This document shows, in pieces, positions 23,939 to 31,930 of a DNA stretch of 64,000 nucleotides (its first letter is position 1; the number at the start of each line of letters is the position of its first letter). Location: positions 1,178,001-1,242,000 of the forward strand of contig CAWEPB010000007.1 of NCBI GenBank assembly GCA_963810815.1. The letters run 5' to 3'. The translations under genes were made by a program, and so were the position numbers. Under the pieces are notes generated by a model that was not told where the DNA came from, made no database searches, and saw only the letters and a list, made by a program, of their open reading frames with translations. Source of the stretch: CAVQWT01 sp963810815. Lineage in GTDB: Bacteria; Pseudomonadota; Gammaproteobacteria; Burkholderiales; Casimicrobiaceae.

Positions 23939-26908
23939 TCATTGGTTCGGGATCAGGGTGCCCAGGCTGCCGTTCACCGCATTGTCGCGCAGCACGTTGT
24001 CGCCGCTGGTGCCGGGCGCCGGGCTGCCGGACGCCGAGATGCCGGTGCCGTTCCCCGAAATCGTGCTGCCCGAGAGGTGCGCGGTCGAGCCTCCGGTCAG
24101 GGAGAGCCCCGTGCCGCCGTCGTGGACGCCGATGCGGTGCGCGTTGATCCGCGCCGGGTTGGACGGCGTCCCGGGCGCGACGATGCCCGAGGTCGCGTTG
24201 TCCCCGAGCACGCTGCGCCACAGCACCACGGCCGCAGGTCCCGGCTGCGGCAGCACACCGCCGCCGGCGGCAAGGCCGCGGTCGTTGCCGACGAGCCGCG
24301 CGTCGCGCAGTTCGAGCTGCACCCGCCCTGCGGCCTCGATGGCCGTGCCGTTGCGCGCCAGATCCGAGTCGGCGATGCGCACCCACCAATCGGGCGCGTA
24401 GACGACCGGGTCGACGAAGCGGTAGCCGTTGCCGTTGCCACGCAACTGCGACCGGTCGACCGTCAGCCAGCCCGGCGTGACCGGCGCATGCAGCACGCCG
24501 TCGGCGAACCCCTGCACCGTCACGCGCCGCAGCGCCAGCAGATCGCCGGACTCGAACACGATGCCGCGCGACCCCGGCGGTGGCGCACCGCCGCCCGGAA
24601 TGTTGAGGGTGAGTCCGTCGATCAGCACGCTGCCGCCGCCCGCGCGGACCACGACGGCGTCGCCTCCGGTGACGGCGATGCCGGCCGCGACCGTGCCGAG
24701 GACCTCGAGCGTCAATGGCTTGCCGACGACGATCGGGGCGTAGCTGCCGCCTTCGACGACGACGACGGTGCCGCCGTTCTTCACGCGGGCGATGCCGCGC
24801 TGGATCGACTGGCAGGGCTGCTGCAGCGAGCATGCATTGGCATCGTTGCCGCTCGCGGCGACGAACACGCGGACCGGCGCGTCCGCGTCGTCGATGGCCA
24901 GCGAATACCCCTGCGTGCCGGTGAACGGTCCGGGCGCACCGGTCGCATCGGTCGCCTGCACCGTGAAGCTGTAGCTGCCGGTCCCGGTCGGCGTTCCGGA
25001 GAGCACGCCGCCGGTCGTCAGCGAGAGTCCGGGCGGCAGCGCGCCCGCGGTAACGCCGAACGTGTACGGCGCCGTGCCGCCACCGCCGACGAGCGCGACC
25101 GGGCCGTAGGGCACGCCGATCGTCGCGCCGGGCGGCAGCGCACCGGGGGTGATGAAGATCGTCGGCGGCGGGACGGTGATGCCGTAGGCGCGGGTGCCCG
25201 TGTACGGGCCGGTCCCCGTGCTCGAGTCCACCGCGGCGACGGTGAAGCTGAACGGGCCGACGCTGGTCGGCGTACCGGCAATCACACCGGCGGCGCTCAA
25301 CGTCACCCCGCCGGGCAGGGCGCCGGACTGCAGCGACCAGACGTACGGCGCGGTGCCGCCCGTCGCGGTCAGCGCGATCGGCCCGTAGGCAACGCCGAGC
25401 GCGGGCGTTGGCAGCGAGCTCGGGGCAACGCCGATCAGCGCCGGGTCGACCGTCAGCGTGTAGGCCTTGCTGCCGGTGTACGGTCCCGGTGCCGCGCTGG
25501 CGTCGGTCACCGTCACCGTGAAGCTGAACACGCCCCCCGCCGTCGGCGTGCCGGAGAAAGCGCCGGCCGTGGACAGCGAAAGGCCCGCCGGAAGGCTGCC
25601 GGCGGTCACCGCGAACGTGTACGGCGCGGTGCCGCCGACGCCGGTGAGCGTGGCGGCGTAGACGGCGCCCACCCTCGCGTTGGCCAGCGTGGCGGGCGAG
25701 AGCCCGATCGACGCCCGTTCGAACGACCCGGCATCGCAGGGGTCGCCGCCGACCTGGCGCGCGACGCCGCGCTGGTCGCGCAGCAGCGGTGCGGACGCGG
25801 CATCGACGCAGGCGGCGATCGGCACCAGGTTCACCGCCGGCGACGCCGCGGCCAGCGCGTGCGTCGGCGTCGGACCGCCGTTGGCCGCCAGCGCGGCGAG
25901 CTGCGGATCGGTCCCGTTCGGGGCGTCGCTGGCCGCCCAGCCGGCGGCCCCCGAGCGAACCTGCACGACGTTGTAGCCCAGCGAATTCACCGTCGCGCCG
26001 GCGGGCTGATAGAGGTCCCGCGAAACCGCCGGAACCCCGGCCGTGGTGAGCGTGCCGTTGCTGACGATCGAGTTGCGCAGCGTCAGCGACGATTGCGCCA
26101 GCGCCCCCTGGTGGAGGTTGGCGCCGCCGGCCGCGGCGGTGTTGTACGCGAGCGTGCTGCTCACCAACGTGATCCCGGCGCCGACGAACGCGACGCCGCC
26201 GCCGCCCATGCCGGCGCTCGCGCTGGCGGTGTTGCCGGAGACGGTGCTGTTCTGCAGCGTGACGGCGGCCGCCGCGCCGGGGGCGCCGAGCGCCAGCAGC
26301 GCGCCGCCGCCGGCTCCGCCCGGCGTCGCCACCGAGTTGCCGGTCAGCGTGCTGTTGCGGATGATCGCCGTCCCGCTGGCGGCGACATCCGGGCGGCCGA
26401 CGTAGACGCCGCCCCCGCCATCGCCGGCGGCGTTCGCCTGGACCCAGACCGCGTCCAGCGTCAGCGCGCCGATCGACGCGATTGCGCCACCCGCGCCCGC
26501 GGTCGCGCCGCCGGCGAGGCGCAGGCCGCTGATCGTGACCGCCGCGGTGCCCGAGGTCAGGTTGAAGATGCGGCTGGCGTTGTTGCCGCTGACCGTGACG
26601 CGATCGGCGCCAGGCCCGGCGATGGTCAGGTTCTTGGCGATGCCGATCTCGCCGCTGGTCAGCACGATGGTGCCGGTCAGCGCCGGTGCGAAATCGACGG
26701 TGCCGCCGGCGGGCGTCCCCGCGACCGCGTCGCGCAGCGAGCCCGCGCCGGCATTGTTGAGGTTGCTCACCGTGAGCGCGGCGGCGAACGGCGCCAGGCA
26801 CGACAGCGCCAGTGCCAGCGACAGCCCGAGCGCGCGCCCCAACCGGCCGCGCACGATGCCGGGGTGCGTCGTTCGCGGCTGCATCCCGACAGGGCGGCGC
26901 GGGTCCAT
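23939..26908 (-). CDS. Large secreted protein: beta-helix, three putative Ig domains, beta-helix
   Basis: A 989-residue exported protein. After a signal peptide (LGLSLALALSCLAPFAAAL), residues 45-398 form a parallel beta-helix of the choice-of-anchor type (SNLNNAGAGSLRDAV at the start; LRDQRGVARQVGGDPCDAGS at the end). Residues 401-489, 490-580 and 582-674 are three He_PIG-like putative Ig repeats (GTAPYTFAVTAGSLPAGLSL, FSGTPT). Residues 678-989 are a beta-helix of the RVFVAASGNDANACS family, related to the other three in the window. Such mosaics are surface or matrix proteins. It starts one base after the third tail-collar stop. Confidence 0.85.
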   Translation of the reverse strand: MDPRRPVGMQPRTTHPGIVRGRLGRALGLSLALALSCLAPFAAALTVSNLNNAGAGSLRDAVAGTPAGGTVDFAPALTGTIVLTSGEIGIAKNLTIAGPGADRVTVSGNNASRIFNLTSGTAAVTISGLRLAGGATAGAGGAIASIGALTLDAVWVQANAAGDGGGGVYVGRPDVAASGTAIIRNSTLTGNSVATPGGAGGGALLALGAPGAAAAVTLQNSTVSGNTASASAGMGGGGVAFVGAGITLVSSTLAYNTAAAGGANLHQGALAQSSLTLRNSIVSNGTLTTAGVPAVSRDLYQPAGATVNSLGYNVVQVRSGAAGWAASDAPNGTDPQLAALAANGGPTPTHALAAASPAVNLVPIAACVDAASAPLLRDQRGVARQVGGDPCDAGSFERASIGLSPATLANARVGAVYAATLTGVGGTAPYTFAVTAGSLPAGLSLSTAGAFSGTPTAGGVFSFTVTVTDASAAPGPYTGSKAYTLTVDPALIGVAPSSLPTPALGVAYGPIALTATGGTAPYVWSLQSGALPGGVTLSAAGVIAGTPTSVGPFSFTVAAVDSSTGTGPYTGTRAYGITVPPPTIFITPGALPPGATIGVPYGPVALVGGGGTAPYTFGVTAGALPPGLSLTTGGVLSGTPTGTGSYSFTVQATDATGAPGPFTGTQGYSLAIDDADAPVRVFVAASGNDANACSLQQPCQSIQRGIARVKNGGTVVVVEGGSYAPIVVGKPLTLEVLGTVAAGIAVTGGDAVVVRAGGGSVLIDGLTLNIPGGGAPPPGSRGIVFESGDLLALRRVTVQGFADGVLHAPVTPGWLTVDRSQLRGNGNGYRFVDPVVYAPDWWVRIADSDLARNGTAIEAAGRVQLELRDARLVGNDRGLAAGGGVLPQPGPAAVVLWRSVLGDNATSGIVAPGTPSNPARINAHRIGVHDGGTGLSLTGGSTAHLSGSTISGNGTGISASGSPAPGTSGDNVLRDNAVNGSLGTLIPNQ

Positions 26909-26909
26909 G

Positions 26910-27425
26910 TCAGTTGCGCGCGGGAAAGATGCCCTGCAGCGCGATGATGAAATTCACGGCCAGGTACGGCGACAGGTTGTTGTGCGGCAGCGATCCGCCG
27001 GTGGCACCGATCGCGGCGCCGTTGAGCTGGCCGTCGGGCGGAGCGTTGCGGTAGACCGGGTCGCGCGGCTGCGCCAGCCGGTTGCCGGTCGCGGTCGCCC
27101 GGTCCGCCGGAACCGCCGCGGTCGCCAGCGCATGGCTGTGGGCGGGCATTTCCGTGGCGAGCAGCGTGACGTTCGCCGACCCGCCCTGCTCGCCCTGGAC
27201 GCGATTGCTGAGGCCCGGCCCCTGCCCGGTGTGCATCGGCACCCGGCCCTGCAGGTTGGGCAGCGCGAACGTGGTCTGCCCGTTGCCGCCGTAGGTCGTC
27301 CCGAGCAGCGAGAACAGCGCGGTGTTCTGCGCGATGGAGAGCACCTGCCCGTTGCAGAACGCCCAGCCCCGTGGCGCGAAATTGAATCCGGCCATGCGGA
27401 CTTCACCGATGAAGGGTTCGGACAT
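26910..27425 (-). CDS. Phage tail collar domain protein (MdpB-like), copy 3
   Basis: A 171-residue protein. MSEPFIGEVRMAGFNFAPRG, FCNGQVLSIAQNTALFSLLG and GTTYGGNGQTTFALPNLQGR define the tail-collar (microcystin-dependent protein) family; TEMPAHSHAL contains the conserved His-rich loop. The C-terminus ends in IIALQGIFPARN. There is no signal peptide. The family is named from phage tail fibre collars, but no other phage gene is nearby. It is the third gene of a tandem set of three and precedes the large beta-helix gene. Confidence 0.88.
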   Translation of the reverse strand: MSEPFIGEVRMAGFNFAPRGWAFCNGQVLSIAQNTALFSLLGTTYGGNGQTTFALPNLQGRVPMHTGQGPGLSNRVQGEQGGSANVTLLATEMPAHSHALATAAVPADRATATGNRLAQPRDPVYRNAPPDGQLNGAAIGATGGSLPHNNLSPYLAVNFIIALQGIFPARN

Positions 27426-27433
27426 GGCGGTCG

Positions 27434-27946
27434 TCAGTTGCGCGAGGGGAAGACGCCTTCGAGCGCGATGACGTAGTTCAGCGCAAGGAAGGGCGGCATG
27501 TTGTCGTGCGGCTGCGAGGAACCCGCCGCCGTCAGCGCGAGGCTTGCCGCCGGCGCCGACGAAGCGGCGTAAAGCGCGGGGCCGCCGGAGGCCGGCAGCG
27601 CATTGGCGGCGGTCGCCGTCGGCGTGCCGTTCGCGGCCGCCTGCGGCCCGCCGTGCGTGTGCAGCGGCAGCTGGGTCGCAACCAGCGTGACGCTTTCGAC
27701 GCCGCCCTGTTGACCGATGGCGTAGGTCTGCCCGCCGGCGAGCGTGCCCTGGTGAACCGGGACGCGGCTGCGCAGGTCCGGCAGCGCGAACGTCGTCTGG
27801 CCGTCCCCGCCGTAGGTGGTGCCGAGCAGCGCGAACAGCGCGTCGTTCTGCGCGATCGCCAGCAGCTGGCCGCTGCAGAACGCGTAGCCGCGCGGCGCGA
27901 AGTTGAACGCCACGAGCTTGATTTCGCCGAGGAACGGGGTCGCCAT
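27434..27946 (-). CDS. Phage tail collar domain protein (MdpB-like), copy 2
   Basis: A 170-residue paralogue of its two neighbours, with FLGEIKLVAFNFAPRGYAFC, LLGTTYGGDGQTTFALPDLR and a C-terminus ending VIALEGVFPSRN. The loop LPLHTHGGP replaces the MPAHSHA loop of the other two. The middle (residues 95-150) differs from both neighbours, as expected if the variable loop contacts different targets. No clear ribosome-binding site is seen; it starts one base after the previous stop, so coupling is likely. Confidence 0.87.
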   Translation of the reverse strand: MATPFLGEIKLVAFNFAPRGYAFCSGQLLAIAQNDALFALLGTTYGGDGQTTFALPDLRSRVPVHQGTLAGGQTYAIGQQGGVESVTLVATQLPLHTHGGPQAAANGTPTATAANALPASGGPALYAASSAPAASLALTAAGSSQPHDNMPPFLALNYVIALEGVFPSRN

Positions 27947-27947
27947 G

Positions 27948-28454
27948 TCAGTTTCGCGACGGGAAGATGCCCTGCATCGCGATGCAGAACGATACGACGA
28001 GGAACGGCGGCCGGTTCTCGTGCGCTTGCCCGCCGCCGGTCGCGCCCACGGCATTCTGGGCGGCCACGGCCTGGCTCGCGCCGGTGCGGTACGGCTGCAC
28101 GTCGGACGCGGCGAAGCTCGCATTGCCCGCCGGCCCGGCGCCGGCCTGCGCGGCCTGCGACTGCGCCGGCAGCGCGTGGGTGTGCGCCGGCATCTCGCTC
28201 GCGTTCAGCGTGTGCGCCTCCTCGCCCCCCTGCTGCCCGAGGCTGAAGCCGGCGCCGAAGTGCATCGGCGCGCGCCCCTGCAGGTTGGGCAGCGCGAACG
28301 TGGTCTGGCCGTTGCCGCCGTAGGTCGTGCCCAGCAGCGCGAACAGCGCCTGGTTCTGCGCGATCGGCAGCGTCTGCCCGTTGCAGTAGGCCCAGCCGCG
28401 TGGCGGGAAGCTGAAGGCGGTGATGCGGATCTCGCCGAGGAAGGGCTCAGACAC
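27948..28454 (-). CDS. Phage tail collar domain protein (MdpB-like), copy 1
   Basis: A 168-residue first copy of the set. It begins with GTG at 28454 behind a strong AAGGAGG. MSEPFLGEIRITAFSFPPRG, GTTYGGNGQTTFALPNLQGR, SEMPAHTHALP and a C-terminal IAMQGIFPSRN match the family. Having the only strong ribosome-binding site of the three, it is the operon's lead gene. I would expect cytosolic synthesis and export by an unknown route, or surface assembly. Confidence 0.88.
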   Translation of the reverse strand: MSEPFLGEIRITAFSFPPRGWAYCNGQTLPIAQNQALFALLGTTYGGNGQTTFALPNLQGRAPMHFGAGFSLGQQGGEEAHTLNASEMPAHTHALPAQSQAAQAGAGPAGNASFAASDVQPYRTGASQAVAAQNAVGATGGGQAHENRPPFLVVSFCIAMQGIFPSRN

Positions 28455-28602
28455 CGTCCGCCTCCTTGCGCATCACCGGATCGATCGCTCCCCGCTGCCT
28501 CACGCCGTCTCCCCTGGTTCGATGATCGACCGATGTTCGACCGACATTTTCCTGCCGCGGAACACCGTGTCCGTCGCCGGTCGGCCACGCGAGCAAGAGC
28601 GC

Positions 28603-28631
28603 ATGGTAGTCGGATGCCGATGCGGTGGCAA
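28603..28631 (-). promoter_or_regulatory. Candidate promoter of the tail-collar operon
   Basis: On the minus strand TTGCCA (28631-28626) is separated by 17 bases from TACCAT (28608-28603), about 150 bp before the GTG at 28454. The leader also holds an imperfect direct repeat, tcgaccgatgt/tcgaccgacat, near 28525-28546. The rest of the 300-bp divergent gap shows nothing else. Confidence 0.4.
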
Positions 28632-28654
28632 TGAAGATATGCGGCGTCCTGCGC

Positions 28655-28683
28655 TTGTCGTTGTCCGCGACCGCGGCTAGACT
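28655..28683 (+). promoter_or_regulatory. Candidate promoter of the exported DUF6916-like gene
   Basis: TTGTCG (28655-28660) and TAGACT (28678-28683) are spaced by 17 bp, 73 bp before the ATG at 28756. It lies back to back with the tail-collar promoter. Confidence 0.5.
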
Positions 28684-28755
28684 GCAGCCGCGCGACGCCG
28701 TGCGGCACCTGTCCCCGCTGCCGGCGGTTCCGCGCACCACGAGGAGCGTGTCCCG

Positions 28756-29178
28756 ATGCCCGACCGACTGCGATCCACCGCGCGCCGCCGATTTCTCGCC
28801 ACGGCCGCGGCCGGAACCTGCGCCGCCGTTCCGTCGCTGCGCGTCGCGGCGTCCGCGCTCGGCCCGGATCCGCTGGCGGCGTCGCGCTTCGCCGCCCTCG
28901 TCGGCACCGCGTTCGTCGCCCGGCCGCTGGGCGACCCGGCCGCCACTCCGCGCCTGTTGCGACTGCGCGAGGTCGCGCCGCTCGCGCGGGTCGCGCCCAC
29001 GCTGTCCGCCAACGCGGCGGCCGAGCGCTCGTTCGAACTCGTGTTCGATGTCGACGGCGGTCACGCCGGGCAGGACAGCTACGCGGTGACGCACGAGGCG
29101 TTGCCCCCGTTCGTCGCGCTGATGGCCCCCAATCGCCACGCCACCCGGCTCGTCGCCGTGTTCAATCGCGTCGCCTAG
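28756..29178 (+). CDS. Exported DUF6916-like protein
   Basis: A 140-residue protein. The N-terminus has a Tat-like signal (RRRFLATAAAGTCAAVPSL). The mature part shows the DUF6916 pattern as I remember it: RFAALVGTAFVARPL, LLRLREVAPL, RSFELVFDVDGG, YAVTHEALPPF and a final LVAVFNRVA. Function unknown. A second, non-exported copy of the domain is encoded at 29661-29990. Its 3' end overlaps the convergent GNAT gene by 17 bp. It is the only plus-strand gene of the tail-collar locus. Confidence 0.65.
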   Translation: MPDRLRSTARRRFLATAAAGTCAAVPSLRVAASALGPDPLAASRFAALVGTAFVARPLGDPAATPRLLRLREVAPLARVAPTLSANAAAERSFELVFDVDGGHAGQDSYAVTHEALPPFVALMAPNRHATRLVAVFNRVA

Positions 29179-29683
29179 CCGGCGGACGCTTCATCTCCAG
29201 GTACACGCCGGGCTCCCCGGGATCCGCGACGCCGGCGAAACCCAGTCGCTCGTAGAGCCTCCGCGCGGGGTTGTCGTGCTCGACGTGCAGCACGACCGGC
29301 ACCCCTGCCGCATCGGCGCCGGCGATCAGTTCGGTGACGAGGCGCGTGCCTGCGCCGCGCCCGCGATGCGCCGGCAGCAGGGCGATGTCCATCAGGCGCC
29401 ACTCGCCGACGCCGCGCACGCGGCAGAGCCGGCCGATGGGCGCGCCGTCGCCGGCCGTGATCACCAGGAACTCGGCGCCGGGATAGTGCGTCCGGTAGTG
29501 GCGATCCTGCAGGTCGAACTGCGCGTCGCAGAACGCGCGCTTCTCGGCAGCGGTCCACGGCAGCGATGCCAGCTCGGGCCAGCGCACGCCGGCGTAGAGC
29601 TCGCGCAGGAAAGCGTCGTCGGCAGCGACGGCCGGACGCAGCGCGATTCCCGCGCCCGGATCAGCCGCCGTCGCCACCGTCAC
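29162..29683 (-). CDS. GNAT family N-acetyltransferase
   Basis: A 173-residue acetyltransferase. LMDIALLPAHRGRGAGTRLV is the acetyl-CoA motif A (RGRGAG), and NPARRLYERLGFAG is motif B. It should acetylate an amine with acetyl-CoA; the substrate is not evident. It starts at a GTG (29683) inside the DUF6916-like gene before it, a 23-bp overlap that implies one transcript. Its presence in the tail-collar locus could mean modification of the secreted proteins. Confidence 0.85.
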   Translation of the reverse strand: MTVATAADPGAGIALRPAVAADDAFLRELYAGVRWPELASLPWTAAEKRAFCDAQFDLQDRHYRTHYPGAEFLVITAGDGAPIGRLCRVRGVGEWRLMDIALLPAHRGRGAGTRLVTELIAGADAAGVPVVLHVEHDNPARRLYERLGFAGVADPGEPGVYLEMKRPPARRRD

Positions 29684-29990
29684 CGTCGGTCAGCCGACTG
29701 ATGCACGCCTCGTAGGTCACGCCGCCGGCATCGCGTCCGATCGGCACGATGAACAGCGGCAGCTCGCCCAGCGTCGCATGGCGGAACCGGTAGTTCGCCT
29801 GCGGCAGCGCCGGCGCCGCGGGTCCGACGAACAGTGCCGAGAACTGCTCGTACCCGGGCGGTGCGCGCCGCGCGCGAACCTCCGTGAGGCGCAGCAGCAC
29901 CGGCGCCGTTTCGTCGTCCGCGCGAACGTCGAAATTCGAGTGGAGCGCCGCGTCGAAGGCGGAACGGGCGTAGGGTGACGGAACGGTCAT
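29661..29990 (-). CDS. DUF6916-like small protein
   Basis: A 109-residue protein without a signal peptide. FDAALHSNFDVRADDE, LRLTEVRARRAPPGYEQFSA, LPQANYRFRHATLGELPLFI and IGRDAGGVTYEACISRL match the DUF6916 pattern throughout. Function unknown. It lies upstream of, and overlaps, the GNAT gene. A TAGAAT on the same strand seven bases upstream gives it its own possible promoter. Confidence 0.65.
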   Translation of the reverse strand: MTVPSPYARSAFDAALHSNFDVRADDETAPVLLRLTEVRARRAPPGYEQFSALFVGPAAPALPQANYRFRHATLGELPLFIVPIGRDAGGVTYEACISRLTDGDGGDGG

Positions 29991-29996
29991 GCGGGA

Positions 29997-30002
29997 ATTC
30001 TA
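29997..30002 (-). promoter_or_regulatory. TAGAAT -10 element before the DUF6916-like/GNAT pair
   Basis: TAGAAT on the minus strand lies seven bases before the ATG at 29990, so the transcript would be leaderless or nearly so. TTCGCC at 16-bp spacing is a weak -35. Confidence 0.35.
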
Positions 30003-30025
30003 CCGTCTGCGCGGGGCGGGCGAAT

Positions 30026-31087
30026 CTAGCACGCGGCCCCGGGCAGGACAGCGCAGGGCAGGATGGCACGGAGGGCCTCGAGCGCGGCGTACGCGGGCCG
30101 CACGTGGCGATCGACCGCCGCGACGAGCTCCGGCGACGCCGCTGCCCGCTTGGCCTCGCGGTCCGGCGTGAACGGCAGCAGCGGATTCTTGGCATCGGCG
30201 GTCGTCACCGCGAGCATCGCCCTGCGCGTCGCGTCGTCCGCGGCGACGCCGAGCATCGCCGCGAGCGACGTGCCGGCGGCGGCCGGCAGCTCGTCGTAGT
30301 GCACCGGCCGCAACGCCTGCTCCCGGCAGCCCTCGAGACCCGCCTCGAAGATGCGGCCGAGCGTGCGCGCGACGAATTCGCTGCGCGGCATCGCCAGCGC
30401 CTCGGTCGGCGGGAACAGCGCCGCGGACGGGCCCAGCATGCCGGGCACCATGTGCGCGCCGGGCTGCGCCAGCTGCGACACCGCGATCTCCAGCGGGTCG
30501 CGGTACAGGAAGATCGACGGCGTGCCCGGAAACGCCGCTTCCAGCAACGCCCGCTCCGCGACGTGCCAGGCATCCAGCTTGACCACGAGCCGCGCACGAC
30601 CGCCGCCGCACGCGCCCGAGACTCCGAGGAGCGCACGCAGCCACGCGCGCTGGCGTGCGGGCTCGACGTCGGCAACGAACCACGGTGCGCGCAGGACGAC
30701 GTCCAGCGGCGGCGGCTCCGACAGGACCCGGTGCGTCGGCAGCGCCATCAGCATCCGCGCCAGCAGGGTGGAGCCGCAGCGCGACGCATGGTAGATGAAC
30801 GCGGCCGGGACCGGTCCCGGGGCGCGCTCGTTGCGGGCGACCAGCGCGTCGATCGAAGTGTCGATCCGGAACGCCTGTGCGAACGGCCGTCGCAGCGCGC
30901 TCTGGACGGTGTCGCGAAAGAACGGCGCATCGAACTCGAGGTCCGCCGCGTACATCCAGTCGACGCGCAGGCCGGTGGACCCCGGATAGACGCGAATCGG
31001 CAGCCACCCGGTCCCCGGGACGACGCCGGCCGGATCGTCGACCGGCGCGCCCGTCGCCGCCATCATGCCCGCGCGTACGCCTGTCAT
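30026..31087 (-). CDS. P-loop sulfotransferase-like protein
   Basis: A 353-residue protein. FIYHASRCGSTLLARML near residues 98-112 is the 5'-PSB (PAPS-binding) loop, and IFLYRDPLEIAVSQL is the 3'-phosphate-binding region with its Arg-Asp. HYDELPAAAG follows. This predicts sulfate transfer from PAPS, though some bacterial members of this fold have other activities. The first 70 residues (IRVYPGSTGLRVDWMYAADL) are not part of the core and are unknown to me. It starts within the hydroxylase stop (ATGA), so the two enzymes are coupled. Confidence 0.78.
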   Translation of the reverse strand: MTGVRAGMMAATGAPVDDPAGVVPGTGWLPIRVYPGSTGLRVDWMYAADLEFDAPFFRDTVQSALRRPFAQAFRIDTSIDALVARNERAPGPVPAAFIYHASRCGSTLLARMLMALPTHRVLSEPPPLDVVLRAPWFVADVEPARQRAWLRALLGVSGACGGGRARLVVKLDAWHVAERALLEAAFPGTPSIFLYRDPLEIAVSQLAQPGAHMVPGMLGPSAALFPPTEALAMPRSEFVARTLGRIFEAGLEGCREQALRPVHYDELPAAAGTSLAAMLGVAADDATRRAMLAVTTADAKNPLLPFTPDREAKRAAASPELVAAVDRHVRPAYAALEALRAILPCAVLPGAAC

Positions 31088-31929
31088 CACGCCATCCACT
31101 GCGCGATCCAGCGGCGGCGACCTTCGGCCATCGCCGCGCGCACGTCGGCGGCATCGAAACCGAAGCCCTCCGCCGCGCCCTGCGCGACGACACGCGCAAC
31201 GAACTCGTCCGGCGTCACGAGCGCCGCCAGCGCCGCGCAGCGCGCCGGATCGGCGGTGACGCGCGCGGCGAAGCGGGCGAACGCCGCCGCGCCGCCCTCG
31301 CCTGCCGCCGCACGCTGCGGACGGTCCGCGACCGCGAGCAGCCGGCGCAACCAGTCGTCGACCGCGACGTCGACGACGAGGTGGATGCGAGTCGTCGAGC
31401 CGCGATTGGCGACGCGGTGCGGGCGCGCCAGATCGAGCCACCAGCATTCGCCAGGATGCATGACGATGCGCTCGCCGGCGACGTAAAACTCGACCGCGTC
31501 GCCGGTCGCCAGCGGCACGTGCAGACGCGCTTCGCCGTCGGCGAAGACGAGATCGGCGTCGCGGTGCTCGGCGATCACGGCGCCGGGTGCGAGGCGCAGC
31601 AACCGCGCGGCGCGCACCGGGCAACTGAACGCCGCCAGCGCCGCGCGCAGCGCCGGGCATTGGCCGAGCAGCGGCGTGTCGGCCGCTGCGCCGGCTCGGT
31701 GCCCGATGTCGAGCCGGCCGGCGTCGCCCCCGGGGCCGCGCAGCGTGATTCCCGACCAGCCGCCGTCGTGGTAGCCGGTGTTGAAGTGCACCCGCCACGC
31801 GTCGGGCGGCAGCGCCAGCGCCTCGGCGAGCATCGCGCCGGCATCGAAAACCAGCGGCAGGCGCGCCGCCACGCCGGGCGTGGGTGCCGTGTCGTGCCGC
31901 GGAAGCGGGGCCTCGGTCATGGCGACCAT
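31087..31929 (-). CDS. Aspartyl/asparaginyl beta-hydroxylase with a Nif11-like C-terminal domain
   Basis: A 280-residue protein. EHRDADLVF gives the His-x-Asp iron ligands and ARPHRVANRGSTTRIHLVVD gives the distal His and the Arg that binds 2-oxoglutarate, so residues 1-210 are an Asp_Arg_Hydrox enzyme. WSGITLRGPGG fits the N-terminal part. Residues about 222-280 (FARFAARVTADPARCAAL and TPDEFVARVV then AEGFGFDAADVRAAM) resemble Nif11 domains, better known as leader peptides of ribosomal natural products. Starts at 31929 or 31920 are possible. It is the first gene of the sulfotransferase pair and lies next to a REP-like core. Confidence 0.78.
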   Translation of the reverse strand: MVAMTEAPLPRHDTAPTPGVAARLPLVFDAGAMLAEALALPPDAWRVHFNTGYHDGGWSGITLRGPGGDAGRLDIGHRAGAAADTPLLGQCPALRAALAAFSCPVRAARLLRLAPGAVIAEHRDADLVFADGEARLHVPLATGDAVEFYVAGERIVMHPGECWWLDLARPHRVANRGSTTRIHLVVDVAVDDWLRRLLAVADRPQRAAAGEGGAAAFARFAARVTADPARCAALAALVTPDEFVARVVAQGAAEGFGFDAADVRAAMAEGRRRWIAQWMA

Positions 31930-31930
31930 G

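Noticed and set aside
26910..28454. Prophage or phage-tail remnant
   Set aside because: Only tail-collar genes are present. No tube, sheath, tape-measure, capsid, lysis or integrase gene occurs within the window, and the neighbours are secreted beta-helix and modification genes.
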